Assembly (NCBI GenBank): GCA_035772405.1
Contig: JAYKKM010000381.1
Span: 62,001-126,000 of the forward strand
DNA length: 64,000 nt
Direction: 5' to 3'
Source: Chrysogorgia sp. JL179-B06
Taxonomy: Eukaryota; Cnidaria; Anthozoa; Scleralcyonacea; Chrysogorgiidae
Both the position numbers and the translations under genes were made by a program. The notes under the pieces are model-generated. The model was not told where the DNA came from. It saw only the letters and a program-made list of their open reading frames with translations, and did not search any database. This document shows, in pieces, positions 9,076-16,006 of this stretch (positions are counted from its first letter, which is position 1; each line of letters starts with the position of its first letter).

Positions 9076-9401
9076 TTTTCACACCACATTTCAATTTTAT
9101 ATGTTGAATTGTTAATTTGAGCGTCTTTATATTTGAAGAGTGATAAATCCGTGGTTGAAAAACTTTTTACATATTCTTTAGATCCATTTTTTCTTTCCAA
9201 GAATAAATATATTTCAAACATTTGAAATGATTGACAAACGGGTATTGATGATTCAATTTTCTTACACGCTGATAATTGTATTTTCCCTGTATATTCTGGT
9301 TCACCTGTAACTTGTATTATTTGATTATAGCTCATAAATTTATATATATCATCATCGTTAAAATGATTAGATAGAGTCGTTATTAATTCACGAGCAGTCA
9401 T
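9072..9401 (-). CDS. Hypothetical Polinton protein, 109 residues
   Basis: Intact frame from ATG at 9401, about 40 bases below a TATA element. An N-terminal helical part (ELITTLSNHF) precedes a beta-rich half with LSACKKIE, FEIYLFLERK and EYVKSF. It may be a distant relative of the C-x-K family next door. Its stop overlaps the ATG of the 128-residue gene, so the two are probably expressed together. Function unknown. Confidence 0.58.
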   Translation of the reverse strand: MTARELITTLSNHFNDDDIYKFMSYNQIIQVTGEPEYTGKIQLSACKKIESSIPVCQSFQMFEIYLFLERKNGSKEYVKSFSTTDLSLFKYKDAQINNSTYKIEMWCEK

Positions 9402-9427
9402 TTTCAAAAACTAATAAAAAATTCACA

Positions 9428-9448
9428 ACACACACGCTTTTTTATAGC
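9428..9448 (-). promoter_or_regulatory. Shared promoter module, copy 1
   Basis: On the plus strand the stretch reads ACACACGCTTTTTTATAGCA, giving TATAAAAAA on the minus strand about 40 bases above the ATG at 9401. Almost the same 20 bases recur at 10,409-10,429 upstream of the gene at 10,392, in both cases followed by ACAAAA, CAG and a T-run. Confidence 0.55.
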
Positions 9449-9541
9449 ATACAAAAAACAGTTTTTTTTTATTTCTTATAAAAAATAATTACAAAAATAT
9501 TTTTCTTAACAAGTTCATCTTCTAAGAGTTTGTGTGAAAGA

Positions 9542-9922
9542 TCATTTATTATTTTTCACCAACTTATACATTTCTTGATGTTCATAAATAAATTTTATAA
9601 ACACTACATATTCCCCGACAAGATCCTCGTCCTTTTGAAGGGGCTGGTGGTAAGGATTGTATTGATGCAATATCGTTGTTTTAAAAAGCCATATATCTTT
9701 TTCTGGAGATAATCTGAATCTTGTAGCTGTTTTTACCAAATGATTAAGTCGGGATTCTATATTATCATCTTTAAAATAGCAATCATAGGCGGTATAAGCA
9801 CATCCATATTTATAAAGTGTATGTTCACACCAATGCATCAACTTTAAATTGGAATCTTGATAATCATCTATCAAGAGTTTCAAAGATACATAAAAACAAT
9901 CATCCTCATCAATTTCAGACAT
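9542..9922 (-). CDS. Hypothetical Polinton protein, 126 residues
   Basis: Intact frame; the ATG at 9922 (MSEIDEDDC) is preferred to an upstream GTG because it lies 64 bases below a clear TATA box. Rich in Tyr, Cys and His (HWCEHTLYKYGC; YDCYFKDD), mostly helical in appearance. No family recognised. Confidence 0.58.
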   Translation of the reverse strand: MSEIDEDDCFYVSLKLLIDDYQDSNLKLMHWCEHTLYKYGCAYTAYDCYFKDDNIESRLNHLVKTATRFRLSPEKDIWLFKTTILHQYNPYHQPLQKDEDLVGEYVVFIKFIYEHQEMYKLVKNNK

Positions 9923-9985
9923 TTTTTTCACCAACTCTTTCACAGGGTATCATTGCCTGTGAATAGTTTCCTTTATTTTTACCCC

Positions 9986-9993
9986 TTTATATA
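9986..9993 (-). promoter_or_regulatory. TATA box (TATATAAA)
   Basis: CTATATAAAGGGG on the minus strand, 64 bases upstream of the ATG at 9922. Confidence 0.5.
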
Positions 9994-10125
9994 GAAGTGA
10001 TGGTGAAGTGCCACTAAAAACCCAACACTCAGCAACATTTTCTTTTTTTTTAATTCCAATATATTTGAGTGGAGAAAATTTGCCATTAAAAACCTAACAA
10101 TCATTCTTTTCAATTTTTGTTTCCA

Positions 10126-10392
10126 TTATTCTATTTCTTTAAATTGTATAAACCGTCCTTTCAAATGTGTACAGTCATCTGTTACACGGGTATATATATA
10201 CTGATCATCGCTACCCATTTCACATAAGTATACTAATAACTTATAACACGGTTTAAAAATATCTTTAAAATAATCTTCTTTTACACATGATAATAACATC
10301 ATATTAGATTTTTTATAAATCTCTGCAAGATGTTCTGGGGAAACATAATTCGGATCATCCATTCCTTTTTTTTTAAATTCACTATCATTCAT
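10126..10392 (-). CDS. Small C-x-K family protein, paralogue 1
   Basis: Intact 88-residue frame. It carries the pattern shared by at least four neighbours: P-x-x-(helix), a strand ending in LLSCVK, CYKLLVYL, YIYTRVTDD and the end strand LKGRFIQFKE. Its promoter is nearly identical to that of the gene at 9401. The family is of unknown function; the beta-strand pattern resembles small nucleic-acid- or nucleotide-binding barrels, which is a guess. Confidence 0.62.
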   Translation of the reverse strand: MNDSEFKKKGMDDPNYVSPEHLAEIYKKSNMMLLSCVKEDYFKDIFKPCYKLLVYLCEMGSDDQYIYTRVTDDCTHLKGRFIQFKEIE

Positions 10393-10408
10393 TTTTCAAA
10401 AAATCAAA

Positions 10409-10429
10409 ACACACACTCTTTTTTATAGC
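10409..10429 (-). promoter_or_regulatory. Shared promoter module, copy 2
   Basis: Plus-strand ACACACTCTTTTTTATAGCA, one base different from the copy at 9428-9448, placing a TATA element about 30 bases above the ATG at 10,392. Confidence 0.55.
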
Positions 10430-10485
10430 AAACAAAACAGTTTTTTTATTTTTCTTAATATTTACATGGGGTTATAGATAAGAAA

Positions 10486-10747
10486 TTAAAGGGTAACAAA
10501 TAAATATTGTTCGGTAAGACGTACATTTTTACCCAATAAACGTACCATTGGTAAATCAAATCTTATCGTATAATAACATCCATTTCTTTCATCTTTAAAA
10601 TATAAACGATACAATTGCAATTCTGTAATTATGCGTCTGGGTTTTTGTTTTTGGAAGGGGTATAGAGTCTAATAAACGTAATTTTGCTTGTGGAGTACAT
10701 ACTTCTTTTTTAAACTGAAATATATCCATTTCTTGGTACTGATTCAT
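10486..10747 (-). pseudogene. Small C-x-K family protein, paralogue 2, frameshifted
   Basis: ATG at 10,747 opens a frame (MNQYQEMDIFQF) that runs into a stop. A second frame from about 10,635 gives ELQLYRLYFKDE, CYYTIRFD and LLGKNVRLTE and ends at 10,486. The join lies at a CCC run near 10,640. The Y-x-L-x-F, YYTIRFD and GK-x-V-R-L segments match the family. Together about 87 codons. Confidence 0.5.
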
Positions 10748-10819
10748 TTTCTCTTTGATTCTTGACTTGTCTTTTTAAAATCTAACTGCAGTTCCAATCA
10801 GGTTTGTCTGATCATTTGA

Positions 10820-11007
10820 TTAATAGGTATATATATATTTTGGAACCCCGTCGATTTTATTATTTTGTAATATTATTTTGTATAGAAAATAATCATCAAA
10901 CACCCCTACGGTATTTATTTTTTCACATTTTAATAAAATTAAATCTCCATCTCCATCGCCATAGCTTTTATAAAATCTTGGGGGGGTATGAATGAGGGAT
11001 TCTCCAT
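10820..11007 (-). pseudogene. Small C-x-K family protein, paralogue 3, frameshifted
   Basis: ATG at 11,007 gives MENPSFIPPQDFIKAM, close to the SPLLCPPQYLVKKM start of paralogue 5. The frame then stops, while another frame carries LILLKCEKIN, FLYKIILQN and KYIYTY up to 10,820. The shift falls in a GATGGA repeat near 10,955, a natural slippage site. Confidence 0.5.
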
Positions 11008-11032
11008 CTCTAATAACAGCTGAATGTCTTTT

Positions 11033-11299
11033 TTATACAAATGTCGCAGTATTTATGTTGTTCTCTTTAAATTTCACCAACTTTCCAATATTCAACGTTT
11101 GATCAAAACGCGTGTAGGTATATAGTAACTTTTCATACTCCTTTTCACTCTCACAATGAAGTACTACTTTATAAAATTGAACACTATCTTCAGGTTGGAA
11201 TATAGTAACTTTATCACATCTTATTAACCTTACATTTCCCAAACTTTTTACTACATCTTTGGGGTTACATAACAACATATGATTGTCTTGTTTATTCAT
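11033..11299 (-). CDS. Small C-x-K family protein, paralogue 4
   Basis: Intact 88-residue member with all family motifs: NPKDVVKSL, VRLIRCDKV, FYKVVLHCES, LLYTYTRFD and IGKLVKFKE. Best intact reference for the family within this window. Its ATG lies inside the readthrough frame of paralogue 5. No known domain recognised. Confidence 0.62.
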   Translation of the reverse strand: MNKQDNHMLLCNPKDVVKSLGNVRLIRCDKVTIFQPEDSVQFYKVVLHCESEKEYEKLLYTYTRFDQTLNIGKLVKFKENNINTATFV

Positions 11300-11552
11300 T
11301 TATCTTAAAAACTTCGCACGTAAAATCAATGAGCTATCCAATTTTATCTGAATGATCGTCTTGCAAATAAGAATATATATACTTTTCACCATCCTTCATA
11401 TCAGCTTTTAATAATATTTTATAAAAGACAGCTTTACCCTCCTCAGGATGTAGAAGTGGAACTTTTGTACACTCTAGTAACACCACTTTAACATTTTTCA
11501 TTTTTTTTACAAGATATTGAGGTGGGCAGAGCAAGGGTGAGTTAGAAGACAT
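11292..11552 (-). pseudogene. Small C-x-K family protein, paralogue 5, premature TAG
   Basis: A 72-residue frame (CPPQYLVKKM; VVLLECTKV; FYKILLKADM; YIYSYLQDD) ends at a TAG where paralogue 4 has Lys in its IGKLV motif. The same frame continues for 14 more codons and stops overlapping the ATG of paralogue 4. A single AAG-to-TAG change explains this. Either a recent nonsense mutation or a naturally shorter protein. Confidence 0.52.
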
Positions 11553-11606
11553 TCTTTACTGTAGACAACCAGAAGTAGTACTGATTTCAAAAAATAAAAA
11601 CAGCTT

Positions 11607-11894
11607 CTATTTATAAATATCCTTAATAAAAAGGGTTAATGGTCCTTTTTTAATATCATCAAGTATTCTTGCCGAATAAAAAAAACCTCCTTTTTGTTTT
11701 CTTTTTACCCGTCCACCAACCATTGCTTTTCCCATTGCTATCCCAGGTTTTATGATCCAATTAAAGAATCCTCCTTTTTGTTTTGTTTTTATTTTCCTAC
11801 CCCTCCTTCGTATTTGTTTTCTTTTTCTACGTCCAGACCCTATTTGAAACCTATTCCTAGTGGGTAAATACAATCCACCTTTTTGTCTACCCAT
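11607..11894 (-). CDS. Basic pX-like virion peptide with three QKGG motifs
   Basis: Intact 95-residue protein, extremely Arg/Lys-rich, with RQKGGLY near the start and KQKGGFF twice, separated by a short hydrophobic segment (WIIKPGIAMGKAMVGG). In adenoviruses, adenain cuts virion core and membrane-lytic precursors at Gly-Gly or Gly-x-Gly sites. The repeated QKGG would yield several small cationic/hydrophobic peptides if this element's protease has similar preference. It is the first minus-strand gene from the right end, with its own TATA box. Confidence 0.6.
   Translation of the reverse strand: MGRQKGGLYLPTRNRFQIGSGRRKRKQIRRRGRKIKTKQKGGFFNWIIKPGIAMGKAMVGGRVKRKQKGGFFYSARILDDIKKGPLTLFIKDIYK
11608..11615 (-). 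promoter_or_regulatory. TATA box for paralogue 5
   Basis: TATAAATA on the minus strand, about 60 bases above the ATG at 11,552 and overlapping the 3' end of the preceding gene. Confidence 0.4.
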
Positions 11895-11968
11895 TATAAT
11901 TTTTTATAGGTGAAAAATAATTCCTACACAACAACGATCGGTTTTCATTTTTTGTTTCTCTAACAATG

Positions 11969-11976
11969 TTTATATA
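11969..11976 (-). promoter_or_regulatory. TATA box (TATATAAA)
   Basis: CCTATATAAAC on the minus strand, about 75 bases upstream of the ATG at 11,894. Confidence 0.45.
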
Positions 11977-12235
11977 GGAAAAACCATTTTTTTTTAAAAA
12001 AACATTTTTTTATTTTCTTTTTGTCGTTCTATTTTTAAAAATATTTCAACTATTTTTATATTTTTATTTTTTTATTTTAAAATACTTTTTTTTCAAATTC
12101 ACAATTCATGTTTTTTGTTTTTCATATTTTTTTTTAAAATGCTACTACTACTAATTCACATATATATCTTTTATTTTTTTTTTCAAATATATATTTTTTC
12201 CACCATTAACCTTTTTTTCCAAAATACATTTTTTT
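11977..12235. other. T/A-rich terminal region of the Polinton, no gene
   Basis: Long T and A runs with no coding frame. Likely the non-coding end (possibly the terminal inverted repeat) of the element; this cannot be verified without the opposite end. Confidence 0.4.
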
Positions 12236-12315
12236 AACTTCACTGCGCGTGGCGGCCATGTTTCCTTCCCGACGATCAGGGACAACTATCAAGCAACAAC
12301 TACCATCACTCTTAA

Positions 12316-12558
12316 CAATGTGAAAGGGATTGGCACTTGGCTCTTAACCAATGATCAAATTGCAATAAGTATTGATTTGAATTGACTATTAATTAATAAT
12401 TATATTGACTGAACTATTAGTTATTAACTAGCTCACAGCTTGACTCATTTTGGGGCACCACCCTGGAAATACTGCGATACCCTTTTCTCTGATTGGTCAA
12501 TTCAAATCAATACTGCATTCTCATTGGTTAAGAGCTAGTGCCAATCCCTTACACATTG
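12316..12558. mobile_element. 243-bp MITE with TTAA target duplication ('element D')
   Basis: Flanked by TTAA at 12,312-12,315 and 12,559-12,562. The ends are inverted repeats: CAATGTGAAAGGGATTGGCA on the left and, inverted, CAATGTGTAAGGGATTGGCA on the right, with similarity continuing for about 70 bases (including an inverted CTCTTAACCAATGA block). It has no coding capacity. TTAA duplication suggests mobilisation by a piggyBac- or Kolobok-type transposase. Present once, between the Polinton and the tandem array. Confidence 0.8.
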
Positions 12559-12689
12559 TTAATATATATATATACATATATTACTACTCTAGAGCCGAAA
12601 GTGTAGAAGAAAAGATTTTTTTAAAACTTATAATAATGAGTTAAAGTGTGCAATCTCTCGCTTAAGGTGTATTTGGAGTTCCCTTTTCG

Positions 12690-12698
12690 ACTTCCGGT
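12690..12698 (-). promoter_or_regulatory. ETS-type site (ACCGGAAGT) in promoter-like DNA of element A
   Basis: ACCGGAAGT on the minus strand matches the ETS/GABPA core. In complete copies (for example 19,898-19,906) it stands about 125 bases upstream of an ATGGCGG start, as in many TATA-less animal promoters. In this edge copy the exon is absent. Regulatory activity is inferred. Confidence 0.4.
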
Positions 12699-12822
12699 TT
12701 TAGTTCGGTATTATTTACCCCAGTTGATAAAATCGGGCTACGGCTCATGTCATTTTTGGGTACGACTAGGCATAATGCTCTATATAGGTCTTATTTTGCC
12801 GGGTGATGTATACGGCATGTGT

Positions 12823-13330
12823 TTATGTATAATGAACTAGTACTGTGTACACTAATAATAATAATACACTAATAACAATCCCCGTGCCACCAATTTGCGC
12901 GCCAATTATTATGTCCCTTCGACCTTCTTCTCCAATGTAAAACAACAACATGACGATATCAACAAGAACACTCGCAAAAACTATAAACAGTAAAATTCTA
13001 ATCACTTCGTGACGATCAGTCCTTTGGTACTCAAGTCGAAAGTTTTGTAGATGAAATAAAGATATTACGAAACCTATCCGTGTAATCGTAAACTACAACC
13101 GTATGAACAGTTTCGTCACACCATTTTAGACTTCTTGTTATATCCACAGCAAACAAGTCTAAGGTATACAGAATATACATTATATATCCACTGAGAATAA
13201 AGTAATAATGGCAATTCAAGCCGAGGAAGAAATGCGTCCTTGTTCCCGCAGATAAATATACTCCACCGAAAATTGTGTAAACAAAGATACAATTTTCATT
13301 AAATCGTCCAGCACGCGAAGCCCTACCTAG
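12823..13330 (-). pseudogene. Multi-span membrane-protein terminal exon fragment, frameshifted
   Basis: On the minus strand an open stretch from 13,330 encodes hydrophobic spans (IFVYTIFGGVYLSAG; HYYFILSGYIMYILYTLDLF) and a Cys/Asp-containing loop. It then shifts frame near 13,070 and continues with two more spans (IRILLFIVFASVLVDIVMLL; TGIVISVLLLLVYTVLVHYT) to a stop at 12,823. Four predicted membrane segments and an AG at the open end suggest the last exon of a four-span host protein captured by element A. Family not recognised. The same break is present in all units (copies at 20031, 27399, 34563, 41963, 49362, 56761 and, partial, 63896). Confidence 0.5.
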
Positions 13331-13798
13331 TCACAAGCGAATGACTTAGACCCAAAGAATATAACCTGACATCGAAATGAAATGGTTAAGACCAAGAAAA
13401 AGAAAAGAAAAGTAGGGCATAACTTATAAGACTGGAGCTTTTTAACTGTTGTATATCTTTATTGGACTGTCTATTGTTGTTTTGGGGCTATTATAATTAT
13501 TAATAATTAGAAAGTTTAACTTTAAAGCCGTTTTTCTCAAAAGCCGATTCCTGATATTGCGCGCAGGATATCTCAAAAGTATTTAACCTATCTTGATCAA
13601 ATTTTCAGCGCTAACAGTATATACATTTCTCTTGGAGATGAAGCAAAATAATTGAATTATGTTCAATTGTAATGAAATAGTAATAGTTTTAGTGAGAGCA
13701 ATTGTACACATTTCTAGTATTCAGACTGCCAAACTTTTATTATGGCTCCTATGTCAATAGTTCTGCTACACCTCCTAGACAATGTTGTTTGTGACTAG
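13331..13798. other. No gene recognised
   Basis: AT-rich non-coding part of element A with a short purine run near 13,395; nothing else seen. Confidence 0.4.
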
Positions 13799-15061
13799 CT
13801 CAGGCATATTAATGCCTGGCTCCCTACACGTTCCAGTCAGCGTACGTCGCGCGAGAGACGCGCGCGTTGCAACAACAATAGATATTTCACATCGATTAAT
13901 ATATTGCTGGAAAGTGGAAACCACGCTCTGTATCAACTGGTTAGAATCTTTTAAATGATTTCGCGTCTGTAACGATTCTGTTGGCGCAAACAGCGCGCTA
14001 AATCCACATTATTATGTATGGCTCTGTGATTGTCTGGCCGATAGCCCCACAAATTCTCAGGTTTCAAAAATGTTAAATATACGCGTCACATCGCCTAAGT
14101 TTTGTAGTCTGTGGTTACATGTACAGTAGCTAGTAATGCCGAATGTACGATGCAATCAATTGGAAACCCACATGTTGTACATTTAGCATTTGAAAGAATC
14201 CCTAATTTACTGAAGTAACTTCACTTGAAGCAGACTGGAGTAGAACGATTCGAGTTATGCGGAATATGATACTGTCAAATCTGTATGAAAATGAGACCCG
14301 CTGGGTCGGGGAAGTTGCTCTTGAGCAGGCTACGCAAACATTAATTTTATACAGGGTTTTGTTTGTTGGCGACGCAGGCTGCTAGTGCTGTTCAGACAGC
14401 TGATGAGTTGGGAGGAGAGCAAATCGACAGTATGAATAGGATGGGGCAGTGCAGGCAGTGTTTACATCATGTTTACTTCGTTATATGTTGAACCCGCTGT
14501 GTTATTGCTTGCTGGCTCATCAAAAATGGCGCACTTTGCTTCTCTCTTGCATGTAGAAAACACGTTCCCTTCGGAGACCGGGATTTCTCGTTTAATGCTC
14601 CCATTAAATGAATTAATGTTGTAGAAAAAGCATCCACCTTTATTAAACAAATTAGAACCATGTTGCCACAAGCCTTACTTGAAAGTTATTATTAATAAAT
14701 CAACCCAACATTTATGTTCTTCGTGTTCTATCATTAATATCTTGTCCACCAAATCAGCTAGTACATCAGTCTAATTTGTTTCATAAACTACAATTGCTAT
14801 AGTAGTTTATTGCTTAAAACGAAAACATTTGAATGCGCTTATGCGGGTCTCCCACGACGATATATTCTGCCAAATCCTTCCGAAGCATCTTCCGATCACG
14901 TGGACGTTTCCATGGCAACATACATGTTAATGTCAGCGTCCTGCAATACCACATCTACATAAACTTTTACCTCCTTCGTACCTACTATTCTAAATTTTTT
15001 ATTGAATTTAGTCTATTTTAGGCGATATATGACTAGGGAGCCAGGCATTAATGTACCTGAG
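13799..15061. mobile_element. 1.26-kb inverted-repeat element nested in A ('element C')
   Basis: Ends are 28-base inverted repeats with two mismatches, both beginning CTCAGG and containing ATTAATGCCTGGCTCCCTA. The left repeat is itself nearly palindromic (CAGGCAT and ATGCCTG around ATTA). No intact transposase: inner frames are under 70 codons and not recognised. No convincing target duplication was found, so the superfamily is undetermined. Copies sit at the same place in every unit. Confidence 0.65.
14906..14919 (+). promoter_or_regulatory. RFX X-box-like palindrome with adjacent E-box
   Basis: GTTTCCATGGCAAC fits the X-box pattern (GTNRCC, short spacer, RGYAAC), and CACGTG lies at 14,897-14,902 just before it. 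Present in each unit. Match by eye only; function not shown. Confidence 0.3.
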
Positions 15062-15286
15062 TAAATAAAAGTAATTCCAGGTTTTTATCATTATTATTTA
15101 TCTAGTTATCATGTTTATAAAAATACGTTCTTTTCACCATGGGGGGTGTCATATATTGGTAACTATGGCAACAATGCATTGCGACAACATATTTTTTTAG
15201 TCAGACTAACTCACCCAACAACCAGGTATAAGTAGATTTTAATTATATTAAAAAGAAGAGGAAAATTTTTTTTGTATTGGACCCCC

Positions 15287-15301
15287 TTAAAGTGAATTGC
15301 C
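15287..15301 (-). pseudogene. SRP54: SRP54 exon, 5' piece (left of the TTAA insertion)
   Basis: On the minus strand a splice acceptor (CTACTTTTCAG) is followed by GGCAATTCACTTTAA, encoding (G)QFTL of SRP54. Element A is inserted at the TTAA. The missing rest of the exon is found beyond each complete copy of A, starting again with TTAA (for example 19,140-19,202). Only 15 bases, but it joins in frame with the other half in the order known for SRP54. Confidence 0.7.
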
Positions 15302-15536
15302 CTGAAAAGTAGATTTGAAAGTTATAAAGGATAACTCATCTTATAGGAATCATTGCTGTGCCTGAGAGGAACGAGATTTTATGCTCCTGTGGCAGTTAAT
15401 TAATATTAGTTTCATAATTATAAGCCAATCAGCAACTCGTCCTAGTCCCTTTTTAAAACAATTTATTGCGATTTCAAAAGTGGCGCGAAAATAGTTTATT
15501 TTTTAAACGATGGTGGAAATTTGTCTTTTTAGATCG
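15302..15536. other. SRP54 intron sequence upstream of the split exon
   Basis: Non-coding. Contains the pyrimidine-rich acceptor region of the SRP54 exon on the minus strand and ends at the TTAA that flanks element B. Confidence 0.45.
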
Positions 15537-15837
15537 TTAAAGGGGGCTTCTAGTGATTAAAAGATAAATACTGATTATTTATAAAGTCGGTTCAAGAGAT
15601 TAAGGTTAGTAAACAACCAGAAATATATTTAAAAAACGACGAAGACATGTAGTTAAATTGCTATGAGGCACAAATTGACAAGTTCAACAGCTTCGCGGGT
15701 ATCGCATCCCGCTTATATTTCCCCTTTTTATTTCCCCTTTATTTATCTCATCCCGTTCACATAGAAAGTGTTTGCCAGAACGTTTTTGTGCCGTCCCGCC
15801 TAACTGGAACCACGGCTAGGCTGGACAATGTTCGCCA

Positions 15838-15929
15838 TATAAATACTCCTTCACGCCTAACAGGAATGATATCCCGAATACAGTTTCCTGCAGTGTCGCT
15901 ATTAAACCGGCCTATAGGAAACGGTGAGT
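15838..15929 (+). promoter_or_regulatory. Promoter-like segment: TATAAATA plus splice donor
   Basis: TATAAATA at 15,838-15,845 is followed by CCTATAGGAAACG and a consensus donor GTGAGT at 15,924-15,929. In units 2-7 a short frame ATGAAACCGGCC precedes the donor; unit 1 has ATT instead of ATG. It resembles a promoter with a tiny first exon, origin unknown. Confidence 0.3.
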
Positions 15930-15987
15930 GATTGGACAGCAGCTGTTAATATTACAATTATTTTGTAAACTACCGTTAGGCGTGAAG
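15849..15987. repeat. 13-bp perfect inverted repeat
   Basis: CTTCACGCCTAAC at 15,849-15,861 and its reverse complement GTTAGGCGTGAAG at 15,975-15,987. The pair encloses the splice-donor segment and lies just left of the RT fragment. Could be the ends of a tiny element or a hairpin. Confidence 0.5.
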
Positions 15988-16006
15988 ATTTAAAGACGGC
16001 TGTTTT

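Larger units (their letters stand above)
1..12235. mobile_element. Polinton (Maverick/adintovirus-like) element, left end outside window
   Basis: An AT-rich block of tightly packed genes, nearly all on the minus strand. It combines an rve-type integrase, a penton-like minor capsid protein, an F54H12.2-like major capsid protein and an adenain-like protease, which together are the hallmark set of Polintons/adintoviruses. DNA polymerase B and the FtsK/HerA ATPase are not seen and would be expected left of position 1. The right edge is set where base composition changes from T-rich to mixed sequence near 12,235; no terminal inverted repeat could be confirmed because the other end is missing. Several genes carry frameshifts or nonsense codons, so the copy is probably a decaying endogenous one. 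Element identity is confident; the exact right boundary is not. Confidence 0.88.
12589..15286. mobile_element. Element A, left-truncated copy at array edge
   Basis: Only the right 2.7 kb of the TTAA element are present. The right end GTATTGGACCCCC is followed by TTAA (15,287-15,290). The left terminal repeat and the first-exon fragment are missing because the array begins inside the element. Confidence 0.75.

Noticed and set aside
12646..12840. Plus-strand frame beginning MCNLSLK in each unit
   Set aside because: Lies in the promoter-like segment of element A, starts at a non-ATG codon, and has no family resemblance; likely chance.
14462..14671. Short frames inside element C (minus 14,462-14,671; plus 14,833-15,021)
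   Set aside because: Under 70 codons, overlapping in two frames, no recognisable motif, and no promoter or neighbouring exon support.
15699..15712. GCGGG...CCCGC hairpin as an RNA gene
   Set aside because: Only a 5-bp stem with no tRNA or snRNA features nearby.
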